This document shows positions 1 to 6,613 of a DNA stretch of 11,162 bases, one piece after another. The stretch lies in assembly GCA_965370045.1 (NCBI GenBank), contig CBDUSI010000136.1, positions 1-11,162 of the forward strand. Direction: 5' to 3'. Each line of letters opens with the position of its first letter. Within the stretch, counting starts at the first letter, position 1. Origin of the DNA: CAZONU01 sp965370045 (GTDB lineage: Bacteria; Planctomycetota; SZUA-567; JAKLDR01). The position numbers were made by a program, and so were the translations under genes. Under the pieces are notes generated by a model. That model ran no database searches, was not told the DNA's origin, and saw nothing but the letters and a program-made list of their open reading frames with translations.

Positions 1-89
1 ACCGCCGCGAGCTTGAAGGCGCCGCCCCGACCCTCCCGCGCGGGGGCGGGCTCGGCCTCGCGGCCGGGCGCGGGTTCCCCGGCGGCCAT
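1..89 (-). CDS. N-terminal fragment of an unidentified protein (last visible gene of the signalling operon)
   Basis: Only 29 codons are visible before the left edge. They begin at an ATG (87-89) one base after the TGA of the histidine kinase. A GGAGG-like Shine-Dalgarno in the last kinase codons sits about six bases upstream of this ATG, which supports a real, translationally coupled start. The visible peptide is rich in Ala, Pro, Gly and Glu (it begins MAAGEPAPGREAEP) and looks like a disordered N-terminal leader. No domain can be recognised. Its position directly behind a histidine kinase makes a response regulator or another signalling protein possible, but that is inference from context only. 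Confidence 0.6.
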   Translation of the reverse strand, partial: MAAGEPAPGREAEPAPAREGRGGAFKLAA

Positions 90-90
90 C

Positions 91-1722
91 TCAGTCCTCC
101 GGGTCCGGCAGGCGCGGGAGCTTCACCGTGAAGGTGCTGCCCTTCCCGGGAGCGCTCCGGACGGAGATATTCCCGCCGTGCAGTTCGACCAGCTTGCGGC
201 TGATGGTCAGCCCCAGGCCGCTGCCCTTGCGGCCCGACGCGGGAGGCTTGCCGGCCTGCTCGAACTTGTCGAAGATCAGCTCGAGGTCCTCGGCGGCGAT
301 GCCCACTCCGCTGTCGGAGACGGTCAGCGTCACCGCGTTCTCGTCCGCGGCGGTGGCCACCTCCACGAAACCCTCCAGGGTGAACTTCAGCGCGTTGCCC
401 AGCAGGTTAACCAGCACCTGCTCGATGCGGTCGCCATCGACGCTGACCAGCGCCCCGCCGGCGGCCAGCCGCACCCGGAACTCCAGCTGCCTGCGGTCGG
501 CCTCGACCTTGAACCTTCCGGCCACCGAGGCGGCCAGTCCGTCGAGGTCCAGGGGGGCGCGGTCCAACTCGATGCGGCCGCTTTCCAGGCGGCTCATGTC
601 CAGGAGGTCCTCAATCAGGCGCACCAGCCAGTCGACGTTGCGCTCGGCGATGTCCACCAGCTTGCGCCCTTCCTCGGAGAATTCGCCGGCGGCGCCATCG
701 GAGAGCAGCTTGACTGCCTCGCGAACAGTGTGCAGGGGGTTCTTGAGCTCGTGGCTGACCGTGGAGATGAATTCGCTCTTCAGCCGGTCGATCTCCTCCA
801 GGCGCTCCAGGCGCCGGCCGGAGGAGAGGTTGCGGATAACCACCAGCACCGGGGGCAGGCCCTCCCCGGCCGGCGACTGGCGCGCGCCGGGCACGGCGCT
901 GGCGGACAGCTCCAGGGGCAGCTTGGCGCCGGCGGTCTCCCACTCGATCTGCCGGGCCAGCGACCGGCCCTTCTCGCGGGCCTCCTTCAGGACCTCGGCC
1001 AGGACCCGTTCGAGGTTCTCGGGGACCAGGTCGGCCAGGCGCCGGTCCCGGAACTCGGGTTCGAAAAGTCCCAGGAGCAGCAGCCCGTTGCGGTTTATGA
1101 ACAGCACCCGCCCGTCGCCGTCGACGGCCAGCAGGCCCTCGGCCACCGACTCGAGAAGCTGCCCGGTCAGCGCCGCCTGCCGGGCCAGGCGCATGCGGTC
1201 GGCCTCGGTCGAGAGGTAGGCCACCGCGTAGGCGATGCGCTCTCCGAACCAGCTGGCCATGCCCTGGGCGGCGTTGACGGTGGCCAGGCCCAGGCTCTCG
1301 GCCTCCAGCAGGGTCCGGAAAATCACCAGGCCCAGGCGCTGCTCCAGCCCCCACAGGGGCACGAAGAGGTACACCCGGCGGTCGCCCATGGCCCCCGGCG
1401 GGGCCACCTTGGCGCGCTGGTCGGCCAGGGCCCACTCGATCAGCTTGTTGGACAGGCCCACGGCCGGCTCATCGGCGGCTTCCGTGCGCCAGAAGTTGGC
1501 GCACCACTCCAGCTCGCCGCCGGCGGTCAGCATGAAGACGCTGGCCCGCTCGTAGGGCACGGTCTCGGCCATGGAGGCCAGGAAAGTTTCGAGCGGGGCG
1601 CGGACCCCGCGGGCGCCCGAGAGGTGCTCGAAGAAGGGAATCGCCGCGCCCGCGTCGGCGCCCGTGCCGGGGACCGTCCCGCGCCGGGCCCTGCGCTGCT
1701 TGGAGGAGGCTCGCTTCTTCAA
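91..1722 (-). CDS. Soluble GAF-PAS sensor histidine kinase (HisKA/HATPase_c)
   Basis: Two-component sensor kinase of 543 residues with no transmembrane segment or signal peptide, so it is probably cytoplasmic. A basic N-terminus is followed by a GAF-like region (about 40-170) and a PAS-like domain (about 183-300, containing ESVAEGLLAVDGDGRVLFIN). The HisKA dimerisation helix has the H-box SHELKNPL with phospho-acceptor His324. The ATP-binding domain has the N-box NLLGNALKF (about 439-447), G1 box DSGVGI (470-475), F-box FDKFEQ and G2 box GSGLGL (500-505). All catalytic motifs are intact. There is no receiver domain, so a separate response regulator is expected. It starts at TTG (1720-1722), overlapping the HDOD stop as TTGA, and has only a weak GGAAG ribosome site, so coupled translation is likely. 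The next ATG (Met51) would cut into the GAF region. The signal is unknown. Gene order implies that it works with the upstream HDOD protein and Ser/Thr kinase, which is an inference. Confidence 0.95.
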   Translation of the reverse strand: MKKRASSKQRRARRGTVPGTGADAGAAIPFFEHLSGARGVRAPLETFLASMAETVPYERASVFMLTAGGELEWCANFWRTEAADEPAVGLSNKLIEWALADQRAKVAPPGAMGDRRVYLFVPLWGLEQRLGLVIFRTLLEAESLGLATVNAAQGMASWFGERIAYAVAYLSTEADRMRLARQAALTGQLLESVAEGLLAVDGDGRVLFINRNGLLLLGLFEPEFRDRRLADLVPENLERVLAEVLKEAREKGRSLARQIEWETAGAKLPLELSASAVPGARQSPAGEGLPPVLVVIRNLSSGRRLERLEEIDRLKSEFISTVSHELKNPLHTVREAVKLLSDGAAGEFSEEGRKLVDIAERNVDWLVRLIEDLLDMSRLESGRIELDRAPLDLDGLAASVAGRFKVEADRRQLEFRVRLAAGGALVSVDGDRIEQVLVNLLGNALKFTLEGFVEVATAADENAVTLTVSDSGVGIAAEDLELIFDKFEQAGKPPASGRKGSGLGLTISRKLVELHGGNISVRSAPGKGSTFTVKLPRLPDPED

Positions 1723-2675
1723 CTCTGCTGGTCTTCCCCTCCGCCGGTCTCAGCGTCGGCGTCGGCTTCAGCTTCGGCGGGGGCTTTGGCCGGGGTCCTG
1801 GCCAGCTCCATGAAGACCGAGGCCTTGAGCATCTCCTCGTCGAAGGTCTCGATGAAGGCGGCCATGTCCAGCTCGTCGAGCTTGAGGAGTTCGACCGCGA
1901 CCGGCTCCAGCGGAGGGAGAAAATCGTCGCCGCTGGCGCCCACTCCCCGACCGCGCACGAAGATGTCCGCGAACTGCACCGCGGCGGTGACCTGCGCCGT
2001 CGCCCGGCGCGGCCTGATGTGATGGTGGAAGCCCACCGGCTCGCTGATGCGCTCGGGCAGCTTCCACTGTTCGACGAGCAGCCGCCCCAGCGCCGCGTGG
2101 CTGGCGCCCTGCTCGGCCTCGGCCGCCAGGAAGGTCTGCTCGCCGTCGCGGCAGGCGCGCAGCACATCGAGCAGCTTCTCCGCGGTGTGCTCGATCATGA
2201 TCAGCTTGCCGATGTCGTGAAGCAGGCCGGCGACGAAGGCCTCCTCGGGATCGCCCAGCTTGCAGGTCCGGGCCAGGGTGCGGCAGGCCACCCCCGTGGC
2301 GATGGAGTGCTCCCAGAACTCCGCCACCGGGAAGAGCTCGCTCAGCTCGTCGCTCTCCCCGGCCGGGCCGTGGAAGAGGTCTATCACCGACGCGGAGAGG
2401 GCCACGTCGCGCACCCCCCCGAAGCCGAGCATGACCACCGCGTGGCTGACCGAGCCCACCTGGCCGGCGAAGCCGTAGTAGGCGCTGTTGGCCAGCTTGA
2501 GGAGCTTGGCGGTCAGGGACTGGTCCTCGGCCAAGAGTTGGGTGACCCGCTTGACGGAGGTCTCCGGGTCGGCCAGCAGCTTGGCCAGCCGGGCGATGAC
2601 CACCGGCAGCGTGGGCAGGTTCTTGATGCCCGAAATGAGCTCGCGCATGCGCTGGAGAGTGTCAGGATCCGCCAT
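1719..2675 (-). CDS. HDOD domain signalling protein
   Basis: HDOD-family protein of 318 residues. The HDOD domain covers about residues 13-240, beginning with the characteristic ISGIKNLPTLPVVIARL and followed by LLKLANSAYYGF and GLLHDIGKL. The histidine/aspartate ligands of catalytic HD domains all seem present in order: His123, His153-Asp154, His193, His217/His218 and Asp237. HDOD proteins are usually regulatory and no enzymatic activity is generally established for them. The C-terminus (about 296-318) is an acidic Ala-Glu/Asp tail encoded by a hexamer repeat. The ATG lies inside the 3' end of the preceding gene (14-base overlap), preceded by a modest GGTGG site six bases away. The end overlaps the histidine kinase start by four bases. 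HDOD genes often sit beside histidine kinases and GAF/PAS sensors, as here. The cellular output cannot be read from the sequence. Confidence 0.93.
   Translation of the reverse strand: MADPDTLQRMRELISGIKNLPTLPVVIARLAKLLADPETSVKRVTQLLAEDQSLTAKLLKLANSAYYGFAGQVGSVSHAVVMLGFGGVRDVALSASVIDLFHGPAGESDELSELFPVAEFWEHSIATGVACRTLARTCKLGDPEEAFVAGLLHDIGKLIMIEHTAEKLLDVLRACRDGEQTFLAAEAEQGASHAALGRLLVEQWKLPERISEPVGFHHHIRPRRATAQVTAAVQFADIFVRGRGVGASGDDFLPPLEPVAVELLKLDELDMAAFIETFDEEMLKASVFMELARTPAKAPAEAEADADAETGGGEDQQS
1750..1779. repeat. Five-copy imperfect hexamer repeat coding an acidic tail
   Basis: Five consecutive copies of TC(A/G)GC(G/T) within the 3' end of the HDOD gene. On the coding strand they give alternating Ala-Glu or Ala-Asp dipeptides (AEAEADADAE, residues 300-309). 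The unit is two codons long, so a change in copy number would lengthen or shorten the acidic tail without shifting the frame. Confidence 0.6.
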
Positions 2676-3006
2676 GGAGTTCCACCAGTTCCCTGACGCG
2701 GGTCAGGACCGTCTTCTTGAGGCGGCGCAGGATCGGGTCGTCGCCCGACTTGCTGAAGCGCCTCTCTATCTCGGCCGCCACTTCCTCCCAGGAACGGCCC
2801 GCCACCGGGTAGCCGACGGCCGGGGGAAGCTCCTGGGGCCCGTCCTCGCCGCCCTCGACGGCTACCGCCTCGAAGCCCCACTTGCGGATGCGCTCGATGT
2901 AGCGCTCGGTGAGCTCGGCGCCCTCCTTGAGCAGGGTGCGCCCGGCCAGGTCCTGGAGCGGCTGGGACAGGAGCATCCCAGGCTGCAGCTGGCCGACCTT
3001 CATCAT
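2662..3006 (-). CDS. Small protein with a GM-L type domain as in HD-GYP N-termini
   Basis: A 114-residue soluble protein starting MMKVGQLQPGMLLSQPL. The pattern V-x-x-L-x-P-G-M-x-L, then GRTLLKEGAELTERYIERI and a short V-A-V strand, resembles the small beta/alpha domain at the N-terminus of many HD-GYP phosphodiesterases and found alone in signalling operons. That assignment rests on remembered family pattern and its function is not established. The C-terminal half (about 70-114) is predicted helical and charged (GDDPILRRLKKTVLTRVREL). It lies between the Ser/Thr kinase and HDOD genes and overlaps HDOD by 14 bases. The start is uncertain: ATG at 3006 or 3003, or a GTG at 3012 that overlaps the kinase TGA as GTGA and has AGGAG nine bases upstream. 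A longer in-frame reading to 3093 would only run back through the kinase gene and is unlikely. Confidence 0.8.
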   Translation of the reverse strand: MMKVGQLQPGMLLSQPLQDLAGRTLLKEGAELTERYIERIRKWGFEAVAVEGGEDGPQELPPAVGYPVAGRSWEEVAAEIERRFSKSGDDPILRRLKKTVLTRVRELVELHGGS

Positions 3007-3008
3007 CC

Positions 3009-4901
3009 TCACTTGTTTCTTCTCCTGATCCCGGGGCCGCGCCTCGGCGCCGGCCCGTCCTCTCCGGGCTTGTGGACGTCGGTCACGTACCACTTGCCCT
3101 TGATCCGCTCCCAGACGTATATCTCCAGGGAGTCGTCCTTTCTGGACTGCGGACCGCGGTGGGTAATGTGATACATCACCGGCACCAGCGCCTTGTCGGG
3201 CCCCACCAGCTGGGGGCTGCGCACGTCGGAAGTGAACTTCGAGGCCATGCCGATGGCGACGCGCCTGATCCCCAGCTTGATCCTGACGCGGGGGTCGCAG
3301 AGGTCGTTGACTTTCTTGCGCGCCGCCGGGGTCTTCAGCGGAAGCGCAATCATCAATATGCGTGCGCGGCCGGCGACGTGCGCCTTGGTGCGGATTTCAC
3401 CCACCCGGCACCCTCTCCGGGTATCGGCCAACTCAGTGGGGAAGGCGGCGGCCAGCTTCTCCAGCCCCTTCCAGTTGCGCGCCTTGAGCAGCTGGTTGGC
3501 CTTGTCGCGCTGGCCGGTCCAGGCGACCTCGGCCCGGGCCTGCTTGTGCCTGGCGGCGGCCTGCTCGCCGGCCGGGGTCTCGGCAAACTCCGGGGGGAAG
3601 GTCGCCCACAACCTGGCGGACTCCTTCCATTGCCCCGCGGCTTCAAGCGGCTTCGTCTGGTCGTCCAGGTCCTGCCGGGCCTTCTCGCCCTCGGCCAGCA
3701 GGCGCTTCTCCAGCTCCTGGGCCGCCGTCGCGGCCTTGGCGTCCCAGCGGGTGTCGGGGAACTCCTCCCGGACCTTCCCGTAGCGCTCGCGGCTGCCGGC
3801 GAAGTCCCGGGGATGAAGGCGCTCGTAGGTTTGTGCCGCGGCCAGCGCCTTGCGCCCGGGGTCTCCGGCCGTACTCAGGATCGCCAGGAAGATCACCACC
3901 CCCAGCGTGCCCGCCGCGCCCAGGGCCACGAAGGGCCATCTGCGACCGCCGGCCTTGGCGGCGGGGGGCGGTGCGCCGGGAACCCGTTTGGTGGGCCTCA
4001 GTTGCGCGGTGGGCGCCGCCGCCATCGCCGGCAGGGTGTCCACCGCACTGGTCACCCCGTCGAGATAGCCCTGAAGCGCGGCGACCACCTCGTCCATGGT
4101 CTGGAAGCGCTCCGCGGGGTCCTTGGCCATCATGCGGTCGACCAGGCTTCCGAGGTCCGCGGGTACCCCCGCGTTCCTGGTGGCCAGCGGCGGCAGCGGC
4201 TCGCTGATGTGCTTGGTCATGATCGCGAAGGCCGAGGGTCCCGAGAAGGGCGGCGCGCCCGAGAGCAGGTGGTAAAACGTGGCTCCCAGGGAGTAGATGT
4301 CCGCGCGGGCATCTACGGCGCGGGCCTCGGTAGCCTGCTCGGGGCTGATGTAGTTGGGCGTGCCCATGGCCGTGCCCGGCGCGGTGAGCATCGCCGAATC
4401 CTCGGTGGAGAGGCTCTTGGACAGGCCCAGGTCCACCACCCGGGCCACCCCGTCGGCGCCGAGGAGGATGTTCTCCGGCTTGACGTCCCGGTGGACGATG
4501 CCCCGCCCGTGGGCGGCGGCCAGGCCCCTGGCTACCTGCATCACGATCCCGGCCGCCTCCGGGGGCGGGACCGGTCCGGCACCCATCCGCTCGCGGAGGC
4601 TCTGGCCCTCGATGAACTGCATGACCATGAAGTAGATTTCGCCGTCGCGGCCCACGTTGAGCACCTGGACCACGTTGGGGTGCTCGATCTGCGCGGACAT
4701 GCGCGCCTCGGAGACGAAGCGCTTGACGAAGGTCTTGTCCGCGGCCAGCGCGGGCAGCAGCAGCTTGAGGGCCACGCGCTTGTTGAGCGCCAGGTGGCGG
4801 GCCTCGAATACCACGCCCATTCCCCCGCCGCCCACGCGCTGGCTTATCAGGCATCCGCCGATCTTGCGGCCGACGTACTCCCCGAAGAGGTCCTCGCTCA
4901 A
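3009..4901 (-). CDS. Transmembrane Hanks-type Ser/Thr protein kinase with a C-terminal sensor region
   Basis: A 630-residue kinase counted from a TTG at 4899-4901. The kinase domain is at about 17-280: Gly-rich loop GGGGMG (24-29), ATP lysine Lys46 in VALKLL, alpha-C Glu65, catalytic loop HRDVKPEN (137-144, Asp139), a DLG in place of DFG (157-159), an activation segment rich in Ser/Thr, and SPE (186-188). All catalytic residues are present. A Pro/Ala-rich linker leads to one transmembrane helix (about 322-344). The outer part has helical, TPR-like repeats (about 355-495, for example ERYGKVREEFPDTRW) and an alpha/beta C-terminal region (about 505-612) ending in EIYVWERIKGKWYVTDV, which recalls NTF2-like folds. 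The open frame extends upstream to 5042, but the promoter at 4936-4964 lies inside that extension. TTG 4901 has AAGG eight bases upstream and gives the usual short lead-in (SEDLFGEYVGRKIGG), so it was chosen. It is the first gene of the operon, and its substrates are unknown. Confidence 0.94.
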   Translation of the reverse strand: MSEDLFGEYVGRKIGGCLISQRVGGGGMGVVFEARHLALNKRVALKLLLPALAADKTFVKRFVSEARMSAQIEHPNVVQVLNVGRDGEIYFMVMQFIEGQSLRERMGAGPVPPPEAAGIVMQVARGLAAAHGRGIVHRDVKPENILLGADGVARVVDLGLSKSLSTEDSAMLTAPGTAMGTPNYISPEQATEARAVDARADIYSLGATFYHLLSGAPPFSGPSAFAIMTKHISEPLPPLATRNAGVPADLGSLVDRMMAKDPAERFQTMDEVVAALQGYLDGVTSAVDTLPAMAAAPTAQLRPTKRVPGAPPPAAKAGGRRWPFVALGAAGTLGVVIFLAILSTAGDPGRKALAAAQTYERLHPRDFAGSRERYGKVREEFPDTRWDAKAATAAQELEKRLLAEGEKARQDLDDQTKPLEAAGQWKESARLWATFPPEFAETPAGEQAAARHKQARAEVAWTGQRDKANQLLKARNWKGLEKLAAAFPTELADTRRGCRVGEIRTKAHVAGRARILMIALPLKTPAARKKVNDLCDPRVRIKLGIRRVAIGMASKFTSDVRSPQLVGPDKALVPVMYHITHRGPQSRKDDSLEIYVWERIKGKWYVTDVHKPGEDGPAPRRGPGIRRRNK

Positions 4902-4935
4902 GTGGCCGCCCTTCCCCTCAGCAATCTCCACGCGG

Positions 4936-4964
4936 ATTGTACGCGCCGCCGGGCGGGGAGGCAA
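4936..4964 (-). promoter_or_regulatory. Sigma70-like promoter for the kinase/HDOD/histidine kinase operon
   Basis: Read on the minus strand, TTGCCT (-35, 4959-4964) is separated by 17 bp from TACAAT (-10, 4936-4941, five of six consensus bases). Transcription would begin near 4929, leaving a leader of about 28 bases before the kinase TTG. This rules out kinase starts upstream of that point, including the in-frame GTG only four bases after the -10. Confidence 0.6.
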
Positions 4965-4983
4965 GCGCGAAGGAGCGCGCCGC

Positions 4984-5012
4984 TTGACGCCTCTCGCGGC
5001 CGGGCCTAGACT
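4984..5012 (+). promoter_or_regulatory. Sigma70-like promoter for the amidohydrolase gene
   Basis: TTGACG (-35, 4984-4989, five of six consensus bases), a 17-bp spacer, then TAGACT (-10, 5007-5012, four of six). The predicted start is near 5019, giving a leader of about 14 bases that carries GGGAG (5020-5024) eight bases before the ATG at 5033. It is back to back with the kinase promoter, and 19 bp separate the two -35 boxes. Confidence 0.6.
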
Positions 5013-5032
5013 GATGCGCGGGAGCCACACGC

Positions 5033-6124
5033 ATGAACCCACCCAGCATCGACTGCCACGTGCACCTGCGCGAAGAGGCGGACATCCCGCGCCTGGCGGA
5101 GCTGAGCGCGAGCCTTCCGCTGGCCGGCATCAGCATCGTTTCGGCCCCGAGCCGCGAGCGGGTCAACGACAACCCGCTGGCCTTCCTGGCCAAGAGCCGC
5201 CGGCCAGATTTCTTCTACGCCTTCGGAGGGCTGGACCACAGCGAACGCTTCTCGGAGGGGCGAATCCCCGCGCCGGCGCTCGCCGAGCAGGTCGAGGCCC
5301 TGGCCGACCTGGGCGCCGACGGGATGAAGCTCCTGGAAACCAAGCCCACCAGCCGCAGGGAGCTGGACGTCCCCATCGACAGCGACTACTACGCGGGGCT
5401 CTTCGCGCGCCTGGAGGAGCGCGGCCTGCCGGTCCTCTGGCACGTGGCCGATCCCGAGGAGTTCTGGGACCCGACGCTGACCCCCGGGTGGGCCGCCGAG
5501 CGCGGCTGGGGCTACGACGACACCTTCGTCGCCAAGGAGAAGCTCTACGCCGAGGTCGAGGCGGTGCTCGCCCGCCACCCCGGACTGAAAGTCATCTTCC
5601 CGCACTTCTACTTCCTGTCCGCGGACCTGGATCGCGCGGCGGGGCTCCTCAATGCCCACCCCAACGTCCACTTCGACCTCGCGCCGGGCATCGAGCTCCT
5701 TTATAACTTGTCCAAGGATCCGGCGCGCTCGCGGGAGTTCTTCATCGAGCACGCCGAACGCATCCTCTACGGCACCGACGTGGGCATGCTCTCCGGCGCG
5801 AGCCTCGCGGAGTCCGAGGCCCGCTCAGGCGTAGTCCTGCGCTTCCTGGCGACGAGTGACGAGTTCCGCCTGCCCGCGGAGGCCGATTACCTGTTAGGTC
5901 CGCCTGAAGACGGGATCATGCGCGGCCTGTCCCTGCCCGACGAGGTGCTGAACACGATTTGCCGGGCGAACTTCGAGCGGGTTGTCGGGGAGACGCCCAA
6001 GCCGCTGGACCGCGGCCTGGCCGCCGCCGAGTGCCGGCGCATCGCCGCCGAGGTCGACGCGCTGGCCGGCGGGAAAGCGGAAGATAACGTCGCCGAGCGG
6101 GTCGCAGAGCTGCTGGAAAGATAG
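5033..6124 (+). CDS. Amidohydrolase-family (amidohydrolase 2 type) metal-dependent hydrolase
   Basis: A 363-residue TIM-barrel hydrolase. The barrel opens with the metal-binding DCHVH motif (His9, His11). Further candidate ligands come in the expected order: Lys99 in DGMKLLE, His137 in LWHVAD, His191 in FPHFYF and Asp249 in LYGTDVG. The C-terminal helix has NTICRANFERVVG, like the closing helix of amidohydrolase 2 proteins (the family of ACMSD-like decarboxylases and lactone or amide hydrolases). No signal peptide is visible, so it is probably cytoplasmic. The substrate cannot be inferred, and nothing nearby points to one catabolic pathway. The start is an ATG with GGGAG eight bases upstream and a promoter just before it. 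It is transcribed divergently from the kinase operon and so could share regulation with it. No clear terminator follows it. Confidence 0.88.
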   Translation: MNPPSIDCHVHLREEADIPRLAELSASLPLAGISIVSAPSRERVNDNPLAFLAKSRRPDFFYAFGGLDHSERFSEGRIPAPALAEQVEALADLGADGMKLLETKPTSRRELDVPIDSDYYAGLFARLEERGLPVLWHVADPEEFWDPTLTPGWAAERGWGYDDTFVAKEKLYAEVEAVLARHPGLKVIFPHFYFLSADLDRAAGLLNAHPNVHFDLAPGIELLYNLSKDPARSREFFIEHAERILYGTDVGMLSGASLAESEARSGVVLRFLATSDEFRLPAEADYLLGPPEDGIMRGLSLPDEVLNTICRANFERVVGETPKPLDRGLAAAECRRIAAEVDALAGGKAEDNVAERVAELLER

Positions 6125-6184
6125 AGCGTAAGAGACCTATTTACAGATACATACATGCGTTAGCCCCAAAAAGCCGAAATACTC

Positions 6185-6212
6185 TTGACAACAAGCTACC
6201 TTGTGGTACAAG
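6185..6212 (+). promoter_or_regulatory. Core promoter of the padR-HAAS operon
   Basis: A perfect TTGACA (-35, 6185-6190), a 16-bp spacer, and TACAAG (-10, 6207-6212, four of six) with a TGG extension (6204-6206) that makes an extended -10. The predicted start is near 6219, leaving a leader of about 29 bases before the TTG at 6248. This 123-bp gap is visibly more AT-rich than its surroundings. Confidence 0.65.
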
Positions 6213-6216
6213 GTAG
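6196..6216. promoter_or_regulatory. Palindromic operator, probably bound by the PadR regulator
   Basis: A perfect inverted repeat with 9-bp arms CTACCTTGT (6196-6204) and ACAAGGTAG (6208-6216) and a 3-bp centre. It fills the space between the -35 and the -10 and covers the -10, so a bound dimer would block RNA polymerase. PadR proteins are dimeric winged-helix repressors that commonly bind such dyads in their own promoters. That this PadR binds here is inferred from position and symmetry. Confidence 0.75.
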
Positions 6217-6247
6217 ATAGCTCGACCGCTGCAAAGAAAGGCCCGAC

Positions 6248-6601
6248 TTGAGCAACCCGAAGTGGCTCACCCAGATCAAGAAGGGGCTCCTGGAGCTCTG
6301 CGTCCTCAATCTGCTCGAGCAGGAGAGCACCTACGGGTACGAGATCGTCAAGCGCCTCACCGCCATCCCTGGACTCGTCATCACCGAGGGAACCGTCTAC
6401 CCGCTACTGAGCAGGCTCAAGAAGGAAGGCATCATTACCAGCTCGATGGTCGAGTCACCCCACGGGCCGGTGCGCCGCAACTACGTGTTGACCGAACATG
6501 GCCGCCGTCACCTGGCGGGGCTGAACGAATCGTGGAAAGAGATATCGGACGCGGTGGCCGCCCTGATGAGCGGAGGCCGTTCGCGGTCCGCCAATGACTG
6601 A
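6248..6601 (+). CDS. PadR-family winged-helix transcriptional repressor
   Basis: A 117-residue DNA-binding protein typical in length for short PadR regulators. The winged helix spans about residues 10-85: KKGLLELCVLNLLEQ (helix 1), STYGYEIVKRL (the family's YGYEI signature), ITEGTVYPLLSRLKKEGII (recognition helix), then the wing with RRNYVLTEHGRRHL. A C-terminal helix (about 88-107) would form the dimer. The start is a TTG at 6248 with AAAGG six bases upstream. It gives MSNPKWLTQIKKG, a common PadR beginning. It is followed after 12 bases by a HAAS-like membrane protein, a pairing that recurs in many bacteria, where the repressor controls its partner and itself. The palindrome in its own promoter fits autorepression. 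The inducing signal is unknown. Confidence 0.95.
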   Translation: MSNPKWLTQIKKGLLELCVLNLLEQESTYGYEIVKRLTAIPGLVITEGTVYPLLSRLKKEGIITSSMVESPHGPVRRNYVLTEHGRRHLAGLNESWKEISDAVAALMSGGRSRSAND

Positions 6602-6613
6602 GGAGAGAGGAGC

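Noticed and set aside
13..2022. Long plus-strand open frame of 669 codons
   Set aside because: It lies opposite the histidine kinase and HDOD genes, whose motifs are intact. Long antisense frames are expected in very GC-rich coding DNA, and the translation is Gly/Gln/Ala/Leu-rich with no domain.
4965..4980. GCGCG/CGCGC dyad between the divergent -35 boxes
   Set aside because: A 5-bp all-GC repeat is likely by chance in this composition. It is not strong enough to call an operator.
3072..5009. Plus-strand open frame of 645 codons opposite the Ser/Thr kinase
   Set aside because: It is a shadow of the kinase gene with no recognisable domain. It also spans the divergent promoters.
4902..5042. 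Longer N-terminus of the Ser/Thr kinase starting at 5042
   Set aside because: The kinase promoter lies inside this stretch and the extra 47 residues are Arg/Pro-rich with no family resemblance.
6125..6184. Possible terminator or small RNA after the hydrolase gene
   Set aside because: The stretch is AT-richer, but I find no stem followed by a T-run and no other structure beyond the padR promoter that follows.
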